NCBI GenBank assembly: GCA_964524125.1
Contig: CAZGBY010000025.1
Location: 1 to 24,687, forward strand
Origin: CAG-307 sp964524125
GTDB lineage: Bacteria > Bacillota_I > Bacilli_A > Acholeplasmatales > Anaeroplasmataceae
Direction: 5' to 3'
DNA length: 24,687 nucleotides
Shown here piece after piece: positions 1 through 7,572 of the stretch (within the stretch, counting starts at the first letter, position 1; each line of letters opens with the position of its first letter). The position numbers and the translations under genes are program-made. The notes under the pieces were generated by a model that was not told the DNA's origin, ran no database searches, and saw only the letters and a list, made by a program, of their open reading frames with translations.

Positions 1-1390
1 ATATTAAATCAATGAATTTTTCAAGCAATTCATCCATTGAATATTTATCTACTAAATCACCAGCATTAAAATCTATCCAATTAGACTTCTTATCAGAAAG
101 TGCTGTGTTTGTAGAAACTTTTACAGTCGGTATAAATCCTCCAAATGGTGTACCACGACCTGTTGTAAAAAGTACCATTTGGCAACCACTACATCCAAGT
201 GTTGTAGTCGCAACTAAGTCATTACCTGGTGTACAAAGTAAGTTAAGTCCAGATTCTTTAATTCTTTGTCCCATCTTTAAAACACCATTTACAACTGCAG
301 CTCCACCCTTTTGTGTACAACCCAAAGATTTATCTTCTAAAGTTGTAATACCACCTTTTTTATTACCAGGTGATGGATTATCATAAATAACTTGATTATG
401 AGCTTTAAAATAGTGTTTAAAATCATTAATTAATTCTACAATATCTTCAAATGTTTTTTCATCTTTAGCTCTAGCCATTAAAAGTTTTTCCGCACCAAAC
501 ATTTCAGGAACTTCACCTAAAACAGTTGTAGCGCCATTTAAAGATAAGAAGTCAGAAAATCTACCAAGAAGTGGATTAGCAGTAATACCTGACATACCAT
601 CAGAACCACCACATTTAAGACCTATTCTTAATACAGATAAAGGCTTAGATGTTCTTTTATCATTTGACATAATATCATATAATTCTTTTAAGATTTTAGT
701 ACCTTCTATAACTTCATCTTCTACATCTTGAGCATTTAAAAATCTTACACGTTCTTTGTCATATTCACCTAAAGTATCTTTAAATGTAGAAACTAAATTT
801 TCTTCACAACCAAGACCTAAAACTAAGACACCACCAGCGTTAGGATGTTTAACCATATCTTGAAGTAGGGTACGAGTAAGTGTTAAATCACTGCCCATTT
901 GTGAACATCCAAATGGATGTTGGAAAGTATATACCCCATCAATTTTAGATGTATCATATTGTGATTTGAATTTTTCTATTATGTCGTTTGCCATACCAGA
1001 CACGCAACCAACTGTTTGAATAATCCAAAGTTCATTACGAATACCACATTCACCATTTTTTCTTTCATATACATCAACCATACGGTCAGATTTATATCCT
1101 AAAACTTCAGGATATTGTGGTTCATATTTATATTCTATTACATCATCTAAATTAGTTTTAACATTATGAGTATGAACATGCTCACCTATTTTAATGTCTT
1201 GTGTTGCATGGCCTATAGGATTACCATATTTAATAATATTTTCATTTAATTTAATTTCTTTTAAAGCTACCTTATGAGCTTGTGGAATATCATCTTTTAA
1301 TGTTACACCTTCAATTACTTCTCCTTTTGAAAAAGGTCTTAAGCATACTGCAACATTATCTATTGGATTAATAATAATATAATCTTTCAT
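1..1390 (-). CDS. uxaA: Altronate dehydratase (UxaA family), 3' end cut off by the window edge
   Basis: This enzyme dehydrates D-altronate to 2-keto-3-deoxygluconate in the galacturonate branch of hexuronate breakdown. The frame is open from an ATG at 1390 to the left edge, giving 463 residues; the family is usually near 495, so roughly the last 30 are missing. An N-terminal SAF-type domain (about residues 8-85, with HKVAL and the IGHATQDIKIGEHVH stretch) is followed by the large UxaA/GarD catalytic region, seen as GCVSGMAN, TFQHPFGCSQMG, GLGCEENL, GLKCGGSDGMSGITANPL and TPGNDLVATTTLGCSGCQM. The Cys- and His-containing motifs fit a metal-dependent hydro-lyase. The gene starts one base after the uxaB stop (TAG-T-ATG) with only a weak SD, so translational coupling to uxaB is likely. 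Family membership is clear; altronate rather than galactarate as substrate is inferred mainly from the uxaB neighbour. Confidence 0.93.
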   Translation of the reverse strand, partial: MKDYIIINPIDNVAVCLRPFSKGEVIEGVTLKDDIPQAHKVALKEIKLNENIIKYGNPIGHATQDIKIGEHVHTHNVKTNLDDVIEYKYEPQYPEVLGYKSDRMVDVYERKNGECGIRNELWIIQTVGCVSGMANDIIEKFKSQYDTSKIDGVYTFQHPFGCSQMGSDLTLTRTLLQDMVKHPNAGGVLVLGLGCEENLVSTFKDTLGEYDKERVRFLNAQDVEDEVIEGTKILKELYDIMSNDKRTSKPLSVLRIGLKCGGSDGMSGITANPLLGRFSDFLSLNGATTVLGEVPEMFGAEKLLMARAKDEKTFEDIVELINDFKHYFKAHNQVIYDNPSPGNKKGGITTLEDKSLGCTQKGGAAVVNGVLKMGQRIKESGLNLLCTPGNDLVATTTLGCSGCQMVLFTTGRGTPFGGFIPTVKVSTNTALSDKKSNWIDFNAGDLVDKYSMDELLEKFIDLI

Positions 1391-1391
1391 A

Positions 1392-2846
1392 CTAACAACC
1401 TATAATTGCTAAAGCTTCACGCATTGGTTTTGTCATAATTTCGTATAAACAATCAGTAACGAAGCTTGTAACACCTTCAATATTATTTAGATTAACTTCC
1501 CAGTGATTTTCTAATCCTAAGAAACTTTTAACAATCTTAGTACAACTTTCTTTTGTACCATCATAATTTGACCAAGCATTTTTAAAGAAATCTAAAGCCC
1601 ATTCATCATCTTTTAGTGCTATATCTTCATTTCCTCTTTTACCACGATAGAAAGCAATTAAAGAAGCTAAGCTAAATAGTGCATATTTAGGGAAACGTCC
1701 AGCTTCAATATTTTGAAGTAATGCTGGTAAATTACGAGTCTTAAACTTAGTAACCGAATTAAGTGCAATTGACATTAGTTCATGACGAACAAATGGATTT
1801 TCATAACGTTCAAGTACTGAATTTGAATACGCGACCATTTGATCATGTGGAATGTCAATTGTAGGAATAACTTCATCAAAAATATACTTTTTAACAAAAT
1901 TACCAATTTGAGTATCTTCAATAGTTTCACGTACAGTATCAATACCTGCTAAATATGAAACTGGTACTAAACAAGTATGAGAACCATTTAAAATTTTAAC
2001 CTTTCTTTGTTTATATGGGACAATTGAATCAACATATAAAACATTAAGTCCTGCTTTAGGTGCCGGAAATCTTTCTTCTAAAGATTTAATATCTTCTCCA
2101 TCAATACACCATAAATGGAAAATTTCACCAACTACCATTGAATTATCTATATATCCAAGTTCTTCTTGACATTCTTTTTCATTAGTTTTTGGATATCCTG
2201 GTACAATTCTATCTACTAATGTATTATAATATTTATTAGCAGATGTTAACCAATTAATAAAATCAGCAGACATCTTACAAGTGTTTGCTAGCTTAACTAA
2301 TACTTCTTTTAAAGTGTCTCCATTATGATCAATTAATTCACAAGGTATAATATATAATCCCTTTGTCATATCTCCATTAAATGCCTCATATCTTTTATGT
2401 AAGAATGAAAGTAATTTACCAGGGAAGCTCTTAGGACATGTAGTAAAATCAGTATCATTTTCATCATATGCAATTCCCGCTTCTGTTGTATTAGAAATAA
2501 TAAATTCCAAATCTTCACTTTTTGCATATTCAAGGTAATGATCATATTCAGTAAACGGATTAATTAAATCACTAATACAATCAATTATTTGATGAGTTTT
2601 AACAACATTACCATCCATTTTACCTTGTAAATAAAGTGTATATAAACCATCTTGGTCTTTCATATCTTGAACTCTACCAAATGGCATTGGTTGTACAACA
2701 GCTACATTACCGTTAAATACACCCTTTCTATTCATAGTATCAATAATCCAGTCTACGAATGCACGTAAGAAATTTCCTTCGCCAAATTGAAGTACTTTTA
2801 CAGGACGTTCTTGTCTTTTGTATAATTTTGAACTTAAATTTTCCAT
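1392..2846 (-). CDS. uxaB: Tagaturonate reductase (altronate oxidoreductase)
   Basis: UxaB reduces D-tagaturonate to D-altronate with NADH, the step before UxaA. It belongs to the long-chain mannitol dehydrogenase family: a Rossmann segment with FGEGNFLRAF (about residues 21-30) and the C-terminal catalytic signature KILNGSH (residues 284-290, with Lys, Asn and His in the K-x2-N-x2-H arrangement). Length is 484 aa, normal for the family. An in-frame ATG five codons upstream, at 2861, also exists, but the bases directly after it form GGAGGAG, a perfect SD placed 6-7 bases before the ATG at 2846. I therefore take 2846 as the start. First gene of a uxaB-uxaA operon; promoter and possible operator lie at 2865-2892. 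uxaC, kdgK and kdgA are not in the window. Confidence 0.95.
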   Translation of the reverse strand: MENLSSKLYKRQERPVKVLQFGEGNFLRAFVDWIIDTMNRKGVFNGNVAVVQPMPFGRVQDMKDQDGLYTLYLQGKMDGNVVKTHQIIDCISDLINPFTEYDHYLEYAKSEDLEFIISNTTEAGIAYDENDTDFTTCPKSFPGKLLSFLHKRYEAFNGDMTKGLYIIPCELIDHNGDTLKEVLVKLANTCKMSADFINWLTSANKYYNTLVDRIVPGYPKTNEKECQEELGYIDNSMVVGEIFHLWCIDGEDIKSLEERFPAPKAGLNVLYVDSIVPYKQRKVKILNGSHTCLVPVSYLAGIDTVRETIEDTQIGNFVKKYIFDEVIPTIDIPHDQMVAYSNSVLERYENPFVRHELMSIALNSVTKFKTRNLPALLQNIEAGRFPKYALFSLASLIAFYRGKRGNEDIALKDDEWALDFFKNAWSNYDGTKESCTKIVKSFLGLENHWEVNLNNIEGVTSFVTDCLYEIMTKPMREALAIIGC

Positions 2847-2864
2847 GATATTCTCCTCCATTAT

Positions 2865-2882
2865 TGTTCGCTATTTCGAACA
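2865..2882. promoter_or_regulatory. Inverted repeat, candidate operator of uxaBA
   Basis: TGTTCG-CTATTT-CGAACA is a perfect 6-bp inverted repeat with a 6-base spacer. It abuts the -10 box and covers the predicted transcription start, the classical place for a repressor site. Its GC-containing arms stand out in the AT-rich intergenic DNA. A hexuronate-responsive regulator (GntR or LacI family) is an inference; no regulator gene is in the window. Confidence 0.45.
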
Positions 2883-2883
2883 C

Positions 2884-2892
2884 ATTATATCA
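2884..2892 (-). promoter_or_regulatory. Extended -10 promoter of uxaBA
   Basis: On the minus strand the sequence reads TGATATAATG, that is TGN plus a perfect TATAAT. No good -35 box lies 16-18 bases upstream (a GCTACA is too close), so the promoter probably relies on the extended -10 or on an activator. Transcription would start near 2877, inside the inverted repeat at 2865-2882. Confidence 0.6.
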
Positions 2893-2945
2893 TCATTTTC
2901 ATTGTAGCACGCTTTATTTTTTTTTGCAATATATTTTATAAATCA

Positions 2946-2973
2946 CAAAAAACAATGTCTTAAATGACATTGT
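2946..2973 (-). terminator. Rho-independent terminator after rlmH
   Basis: ACAATGTC (2952-2959) and GACATTGT (2966-2973) form a perfect 8-bp stem with a 6-base loop. On the minus strand it is followed at once by six T. It starts 4 bases after the rlmH stop codon and ends the lipoprotein-walJ-rlmH direction of transcription ahead of uxaB. Confidence 0.85.
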
Positions 2974-2976
2974 AAA

Positions 2977-3456
2977 TTATTTGTGGTACGTTTCGTTATT
3001 ATTAATTTTAAAAGCTCTATATATTTGTTCAAACAAAATCAATTTCATTAATTGATGAGGAAATGTCATCTTAGAAAAACACAATCTAAAATTTGATTTA
3101 TTTATCACTTCATTAGAAAGTCCTAAAGAGCCACCAATTATAAATGTAATATGAGACGAATTATAAGTTTGAATATCAAGTATCTTTGAAGCTAATTCTT
3201 CGCTTGAAAGCATTTTCCCTTTTAAATCCAGAACAATTACATAACTTTTAGAAGGAATCACATCGATAATTTTTCGTCCTTCTTTTTCTTTAATTTGTAA
3301 ATTAAGTGCTTCACTTGTCTTATTAGGTATCGCCTCATCGATAAGAACTATTTCATCTATTTGAGTATATTTTGATAATCTTTTAGAATACTCTTTAAGA
3401 CCATCAATTAAATACTGTTCTTTTAGTTTACCTACTGATATAATTGTAATTTTCAT
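2977..3456 (-). CDS. rlmH: 23S rRNA (pseudouridine1915-N3)-methyltransferase RlmH
   Basis: RlmH methylates pseudouridine 1915 in helix 69 of 23S rRNA, acting on assembled 70S ribosomes with S-adenosylmethionine. The protein is 159 aa, the usual length of this SPOUT-fold (alpha/beta knot) family. Visible landmarks are the N-terminal MKITIISVGKLKE, the SAM-binding loop FIIGGSLGLS (residues 105-114), the knot region FSKMTFPHQLMKLILFEQIYRAFKI (about 127-151, described by its key His, Glu and Arg residues) and the typical C-terminal tail ending in YHK. The start overlaps the walJ stop as ATGA, so the two are translationally coupled. The walJ-rlmH neighbourhood is common in Bacilli near walRK, but walR and walK are not seen here. 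Confidence 0.97.
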   Translation of the reverse strand: MKITIISVGKLKEQYLIDGLKEYSKRLSKYTQIDEIVLIDEAIPNKTSEALNLQIKEKEGRKIIDVIPSKSYVIVLDLKGKMLSSEELASKILDIQTYNSSHITFIIGGSLGLSNEVINKSNFRLCFSKMTFPHQLMKLILFEQIYRAFKINNNETYHK

Positions 3457-4238
3457 AGTTCAAACACCTTCAAAGGGACTTGGCTTGCATATTCAAAAGT
3501 TATTTCATCAGTATTTATTCCTATATCTTTAAATACTCTTTTTGATGTTAATTTTACTATTTGGATTAAATTGCATTCTTCAGAAATATGAGCATAAATA
3601 ATTCTTTTAGTATTAACACCAACTAAGTTAGTTAAAATATAAGCACTATCTTGATTAGATAAATGGCCATGATCAGATAAAATTCTCATTTTAGTCTCAT
3701 AAGGTCTATCAGATTCCATCAAAAGTTCAGGATCATGATTAGATTCGAAAATATAACAATTTGCGTTTGAAATCTTTTCATATAAAGAAAAATGAACATA
3801 TCCAGTATCAGTGACGTATACTAATTTCTTATCATCACATTTAAATACATAACCAACTGGGTCTAAAGCATCATGGAACAACTGTAAAACATCTAATTCT
3901 ATATCATCAATTTTAAATGAGTCATCATTGTTTATAAATTTAATATAATCTAAAGCTAATCTATCTTTAATTTTTAAAGACAAGCCATCATAAGTTCCTC
4001 TTGTCATATAAATAGGGCATTTATAAGCGTTTTGAATAATACCCAAACAAGATGTATGATCTATATGTTCGTGAGTAATCAAAATAGCAGTTAAATATTC
4101 TAGTTTTATATTTTCAATTTCTAAAGCTTCTAATACTCTTTTTTTTGAGATACCACAATCTAATAGTATCTTAGTATTATTATGTTCAATATATGTACAA
4201 TTTCCTTTCGAACCAGACGCAATTTGTAATACTTTCAT
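3453..4238 (-). CDS. walJ: Metallo-beta-lactamase-fold hydrolase WalJ (YycJ)
   Basis: WalJ/YycJ is a cytoplasmic MBL-fold protein, proposed to be an exonuclease linked to cell division and DNA repair in the WalRK locus of Bacillota. The 261-aa length fits the family. It starts with MKVLQIASGSKGNCTYIE, has the metal-binding motif HEHIDH at residues 56-61, a further metal-ligand His in QLFHDALDPVGY, the DTGYV motif with its Asp, and later His residues in DHGHLSN and YAHISEECN, as expected for a di-metal site. The start at 4238 is supported by GAGGTG (4243-4248). This SD begins exactly where the T-tract of the preceding terminator ends, so there is no room for a separate promoter. The stop overlaps rlmH by 4 bases. 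The biochemical activity of this family is not firmly settled. Confidence 0.93.
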   Translation of the reverse strand: MKVLQIASGSKGNCTYIEHNNTKILLDCGISKKRVLEALEIENIKLEYLTAILITHEHIDHTSCLGIIQNAYKCPIYMTRGTYDGLSLKIKDRLALDYIKFINNDDSFKIDDIELDVLQLFHDALDPVGYVFKCDDKKLVYVTDTGYVHFSLYEKISNANCYIFESNHDPELLMESDRPYETKMRILSDHGHLSNQDSAYILTNLVGVNTKRIIYAHISEECNLIQIVKLTSKRVFKDIGINTDEITFEYASQVPLKVFEL

Positions 4239-4248
4239 ACTTCACCTC

Positions 4249-4283
4249 AAAAAAATATAATAGGGATATAAAATCCCTATTAT
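4249..4283 (-). terminator. Strong hairpin with T-tract between the lipoprotein gene and walJ
   Basis: Arms at 4257-4267 and 4273-4283 pair perfectly over 11 bp (core AATAGGGAT/ATCCCTATT) with a 5-base loop, followed on the minus strand by ATA and seven T (4255-4249). It looks like a full intrinsic terminator for the gene ending at 4290. The walJ SD starts at the very next base, so walJ either depends on read-through or on RNA processing here. Confidence 0.85.
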
Positions 4284-4289
4284 TTTCTA

Positions 4290-7200
4290 TTAATCATTTA
4301 ATTTTGAATAATCAGAATAATCCACTGTTAAATCAATAGTCCAATCATTTTTATCATCAAACCATCCAAAGAAAACATCATCTTCTTCTAAAGTTTCATA
4401 AGAATCGATTGTATTTTGTAATTTAGTAATAATTAGTGCATAACGTTTAGATAAATCACCAGTAGTTAGAGTATTACTCTCACTACCTTCTAAGAATTCG
4501 ATATTACCAATTTGTTTATATAATCTCCATGATTGGAATGACGAATTAGTAAATCTAGAAATCACATCAGACACTACATTACCAACAGCAGTTGATGTAG
4601 TTGAACGTAATGAAGATACAGAGCCTAAATTAACAGTTTCCATAAAATAAATGAATATTTGAGCAATAGATGCATAATCTTCAGAACTATATCCTGATAC
4701 ATATAACTTAATATCATCATCAGTTGTATCATCATCATTTTCATATACAATTATATCTTGATATTCCCAAGTTTTAATTGAAGATAATTTAGTGAAAGAT
4801 GAATCAATAGAATCAGCATCACCTTTAGCTTCAGTTTCTGTATAAATGACATAATTGCCATCATCATCTTTCTTATAATACATGATTTGTCCATCATCAT
4901 TTGTTACACTTGAAGATGAACTTGAATCATTACTTCTAGTAAATTGACAAGATGTTTGGCTAGTCATATCATATACATAAAGCATATGCCAACCATATAC
5001 AGTTTCAGTAAGTTGTTCTAAATTTGAAGCTTTAATATCAATACAATTACTTTCGAATAATGTTTGATAATCTTCATCTTCTTCATCTACTTTATACTTA
5101 TATGGTTCATAGTTCCAATATCCATAATCTGAAATATTTTCAGCAACTTCTTCATAATCATCAGAAGATAATTTATCATAAAGAGCAATTACTTCATCAG
5201 TAAATTCTTCTACATAGTTAGAGCCATTAGAATAATCAATAGTAGATAAGTCCTCAGCTCTTAATGAAAATTCATATTTATCAGTAAATGAATCCCATGT
5301 TCTACCTTTATAATCATCACATTTTAATACGTATCCATATCCTGGATTATTAAATGTTGAGGCTATAAATTGTAACGCTTCTACCTTAGTTGTAGTTTTA
5401 ATAATAGCAGCTTCTTTAACAATTGCATCTGCTAAAGTTAAAATAGCTTCTCTAAAACTACGTTTTTCACCTTCATTAGATAAACCATCATAAAATTCTT
5501 TAGGATCATCATTATTACCATCATGATCATAATCTACAGAAATTAACATATGAGATATATCTAAACTATAGTATGAATCATATTTTTTCTTTGCATATTC
5601 ATAGAAAATATTAAGTAAATTATTAGATTCATCTAACGCAAGTAATTTTTCACCAACTTGATAATAAGCAGAATGAACAAGTTCATCCGTCATATCACTA
5701 TTAATATAAGAACCATCTGAATTCTTAGAGTCGATATATACGCCTTCATTCCAAAACTTACCATAATAACTTGAATAAGCTGAAATTAAATCAGAAGCCA
5801 TTAAATTATAGTATAAAATATCATTTTGATTATCAAAACCATATTGTAAAACTAAATAATTTGTAATACCCATTTTCTTAGAATAACTTGTATTATTCTT
5901 CTTAAAACTCTTAATTACTGATTTTAAACCATCTTCATAGCCATCAACAGTATCTTCATCGATTTTATCAATTAAGAAAGTATTTGCTAAATACTTCGAA
6001 GTTAATAATGATGAAGCTTTATCTGCTCCATAAATTTTATTTAAATCATCATAAGAATCATCTACAGTATATTTCGCATCAGCTTTAGCTTTAGCATCAC
6101 CTTCACAAGGAGTGTAACTTAATGTAAATACATAATTATTATTAAATTTCTTCTTAGAAGAAAAATCATAATAATCTTCATATGAATTATAATATTGATT
6201 TTCATAAATTGGGTCATAAATTTCAAGATCAAATTTACCCCTTGAAGCATCTTTTGTTGTTGTATAAATTGTACCTTGTAATAAATCTTCAACTAAACCA
6301 TTTGCATAACTTTCAGTAGCCCAATTTTCCACGATTAAATCATCAATATAATTAGCACATAATGTTTTCTTATCATCTAAAGATAATTCATCCCATTCAG
6401 CACCTTCATAAATTGATATACGACAACACATATAATAAATATTATCGCCTGAAATATTAAATGGTTCAGAAAGATAGAATGAATCTCCATGATTTGGATC
6501 GTAATCTCTTTCATCAACAAGATTTTCAGTCATAAATTCTACTGCAGTAGTGCCAAGTTCATCAGTCATTTCATTATTATCATAATCTGAAATAAAACTT
6601 GAATATTCAGATGTTGAAATGGCATCTATAGAACCAATATTCTTAGTTTTATAGTATAAATCAAATAAAGTCACATAGAAATTTTTTACTTCATTTACAC
6701 TAATTCCAGTTTTAGATAAATCATAATCCAATTTATCAGCAGTTTTTTTAATATATTTTTCCGCTTCTTTTTTAGATGCAAACTTAATCACAATAGCTTG
6801 ATTTTTAGTTACATAATCATCTTCATTTTCATAAGGATTAAGCCCTGATAATAAATATTTAGTTGCAGTTAAGTTTTTAATTTTATTATAGATATTTTCT
6901 CTTTGTTCTTCAGCATCTTCATCTTCAGCGTCATATACTTTTGGTAAATAATAGTCATTTTCTACTTCTTCACCATCAACATCATATAAGGTTTTATATT
7001 CGCGAATAGACTCTAAATAGTCTTTAGCATAATCAATAATAGCAAGAGTATATTTATATGATGAATATATATCTTCATACTCACCCCATTTATATTTTAA
7101 AGAATCCTCGTCTTTATTATATTCTGGCTTAAATGCTGATTTATCAATACCAGATAAATCAACACCATATGTTGATAATTTATTATCAATGAATTTTTGA

Positions 7201-7571
7201 ATACAAATATCAATTTCATCATCATCTAAATCATTATAGTCTTCTACAGTAGATACACTATAAATTTGATTTAATAAGTATTCATCAATTTCATCTTTCT
7301 TTGATTCATAAGTTATTTTACTAATTTCAGTTTCAAATAATTTTTCTTTAATTTTAGTAAGTACAGTTGAATAACCATTACTTCTAAATTGATTATACAT
7401 ATCATTAACTGAAACTGATATATTGTTATTCGAACTTAATTGAGCATATTTAGCATCTAAATTTAAATTACCTGTTGGAGTTTCAGTATTACGATTAACA
7501 TCACATGATGATAATGTACCAGCAATTACGGCTAAACCTAAAAGAGATAAAATTCTTTTACTATATTTCAT
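4290..7571 (-). CDS. Giant parvulin-like foldase lipoprotein (member with both histidines)
   Basis: A 1093-aa predicted lipoprotein. The N-terminal signal peptide ends in the lipobox LSSC (Cys23), so it should be anchored on the outer face of the membrane. Residues 50-105 (VSVNDMYNQF, then LTKIKEKLFETEIS) resemble the N-terminal domain of PrsA/SurA foldases. A parvulin-like peptidyl-prolyl isomerase core is seen split by insertions: first strand DISHMLISVD (671-680, His674), helix segment EALQFIAS (731-738), WDSFTDKYEF, and last strand VYGWHMLYVYD (858-868, His862). The two His match the conserved parvulin HILV and GYHII positions. Right after the first strand is a DxDxDGxxD loop (Asp680, 682, 684, 688), typical of Ca2+ sites. 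The protein is rich in Asp, Glu, Tyr and Asn and has a Ser run at 883-888. It starts one base after the upstream paralogue's stop; its SD AAAGGAGG lies inside that gene's last codons. Function as an extracytoplasmic foldase is inferred; normal PrsA is about 290 aa, so this is far larger. Confidence 0.8.
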   Translation of the reverse strand: MKYSKRILSLLGLAVIAGTLSSCDVNRNTETPTGNLNLDAKYAQLSSNNNISVSVNDMYNQFRSNGYSTVLTKIKEKLFETEISKITYESKKDEIDEYLLNQIYSVSTVEDYNDLDDDEIDICIQKFIDNKLSTYGVDLSGIDKSAFKPEYNKDEDSLKYKWGEYEDIYSSYKYTLAIIDYAKDYLESIREYKTLYDVDGEEVENDYYLPKVYDAEDEDAEEQRENIYNKIKNLTATKYLLSGLNPYENEDDYVTKNQAIVIKFASKKEAEKYIKKTADKLDYDLSKTGISVNEVKNFYVTLFDLYYKTKNIGSIDAISTSEYSSFISDYDNNEMTDELGTTAVEFMTENLVDERDYDPNHGDSFYLSEPFNISGDNIYYMCCRISIYEGAEWDELSLDDKKTLCANYIDDLIVENWATESYANGLVEDLLQGTIYTTTKDASRGKFDLEIYDPIYENQYYNSYEDYYDFSSKKKFNNNYVFTLSYTPCEGDAKAKADAKYTVDDSYDDLNKIYGADKASSLLTSKYLANTFLIDKIDEDTVDGYEDGLKSVIKSFKKNNTSYSKKMGITNYLVLQYGFDNQNDILYYNLMASDLISAYSSYYGKFWNEGVYIDSKNSDGSYINSDMTDELVHSAYYQVGEKLLALDESNNLLNIFYEYAKKKYDSYYSLDISHMLISVDYDHDGNNDDPKEFYDGLSNEGEKRSFREAILTLADAIVKEAAIIKTTTKVEALQFIASTFNNPGYGYVLKCDDYKGRTWDSFTDKYEFSLRAEDLSTIDYSNGSNYVEEFTDEVIALYDKLSSDDYEEVAENISDYGYWNYEPYKYKVDEEDEDYQTLFESNCIDIKASNLEQLTETVYGWHMLYVYDMTSQTSCQFTRSNDSSSSSSVTNDDGQIMYYKKDDDGNYVIYTETEAKGDADSIDSSFTKLSSIKTWEYQDIIVYENDDDTTDDDIKLYVSGYSSEDYASIAQIFIYFMETVNLGSVSSLRSTTSTAVGNVVSDVISRFTNSSFQSWRLYKQIGNIEFLEGSESNTLTTGDLSKRYALIITKLQNTIDSYETLEEDDVFFGWFDDKNDWTIDLTVDYSDYSKLND

Positions 7572-7572
7572 T

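Noticed and set aside
12..386. Plus-strand open frame of 124 codons
   Set aside because: It is antisense to well-conserved uxaA coding sequence, has no SD and no recognisable protein features.
2865..2882. LexA-box reading of the uxaBA inverted repeat
   Set aside because: The Gram-positive LexA site has CGAAC before GTTCG with 4 bases between; here the halves are in the opposite order with a 6-base spacer, and a hexuronate operon is not an SOS target.
2862..2950. CcpA catabolite (cre) site upstream of uxaB
   Set aside because: No stretch matches the WTGNAANCGNWNNCW pattern well enough.
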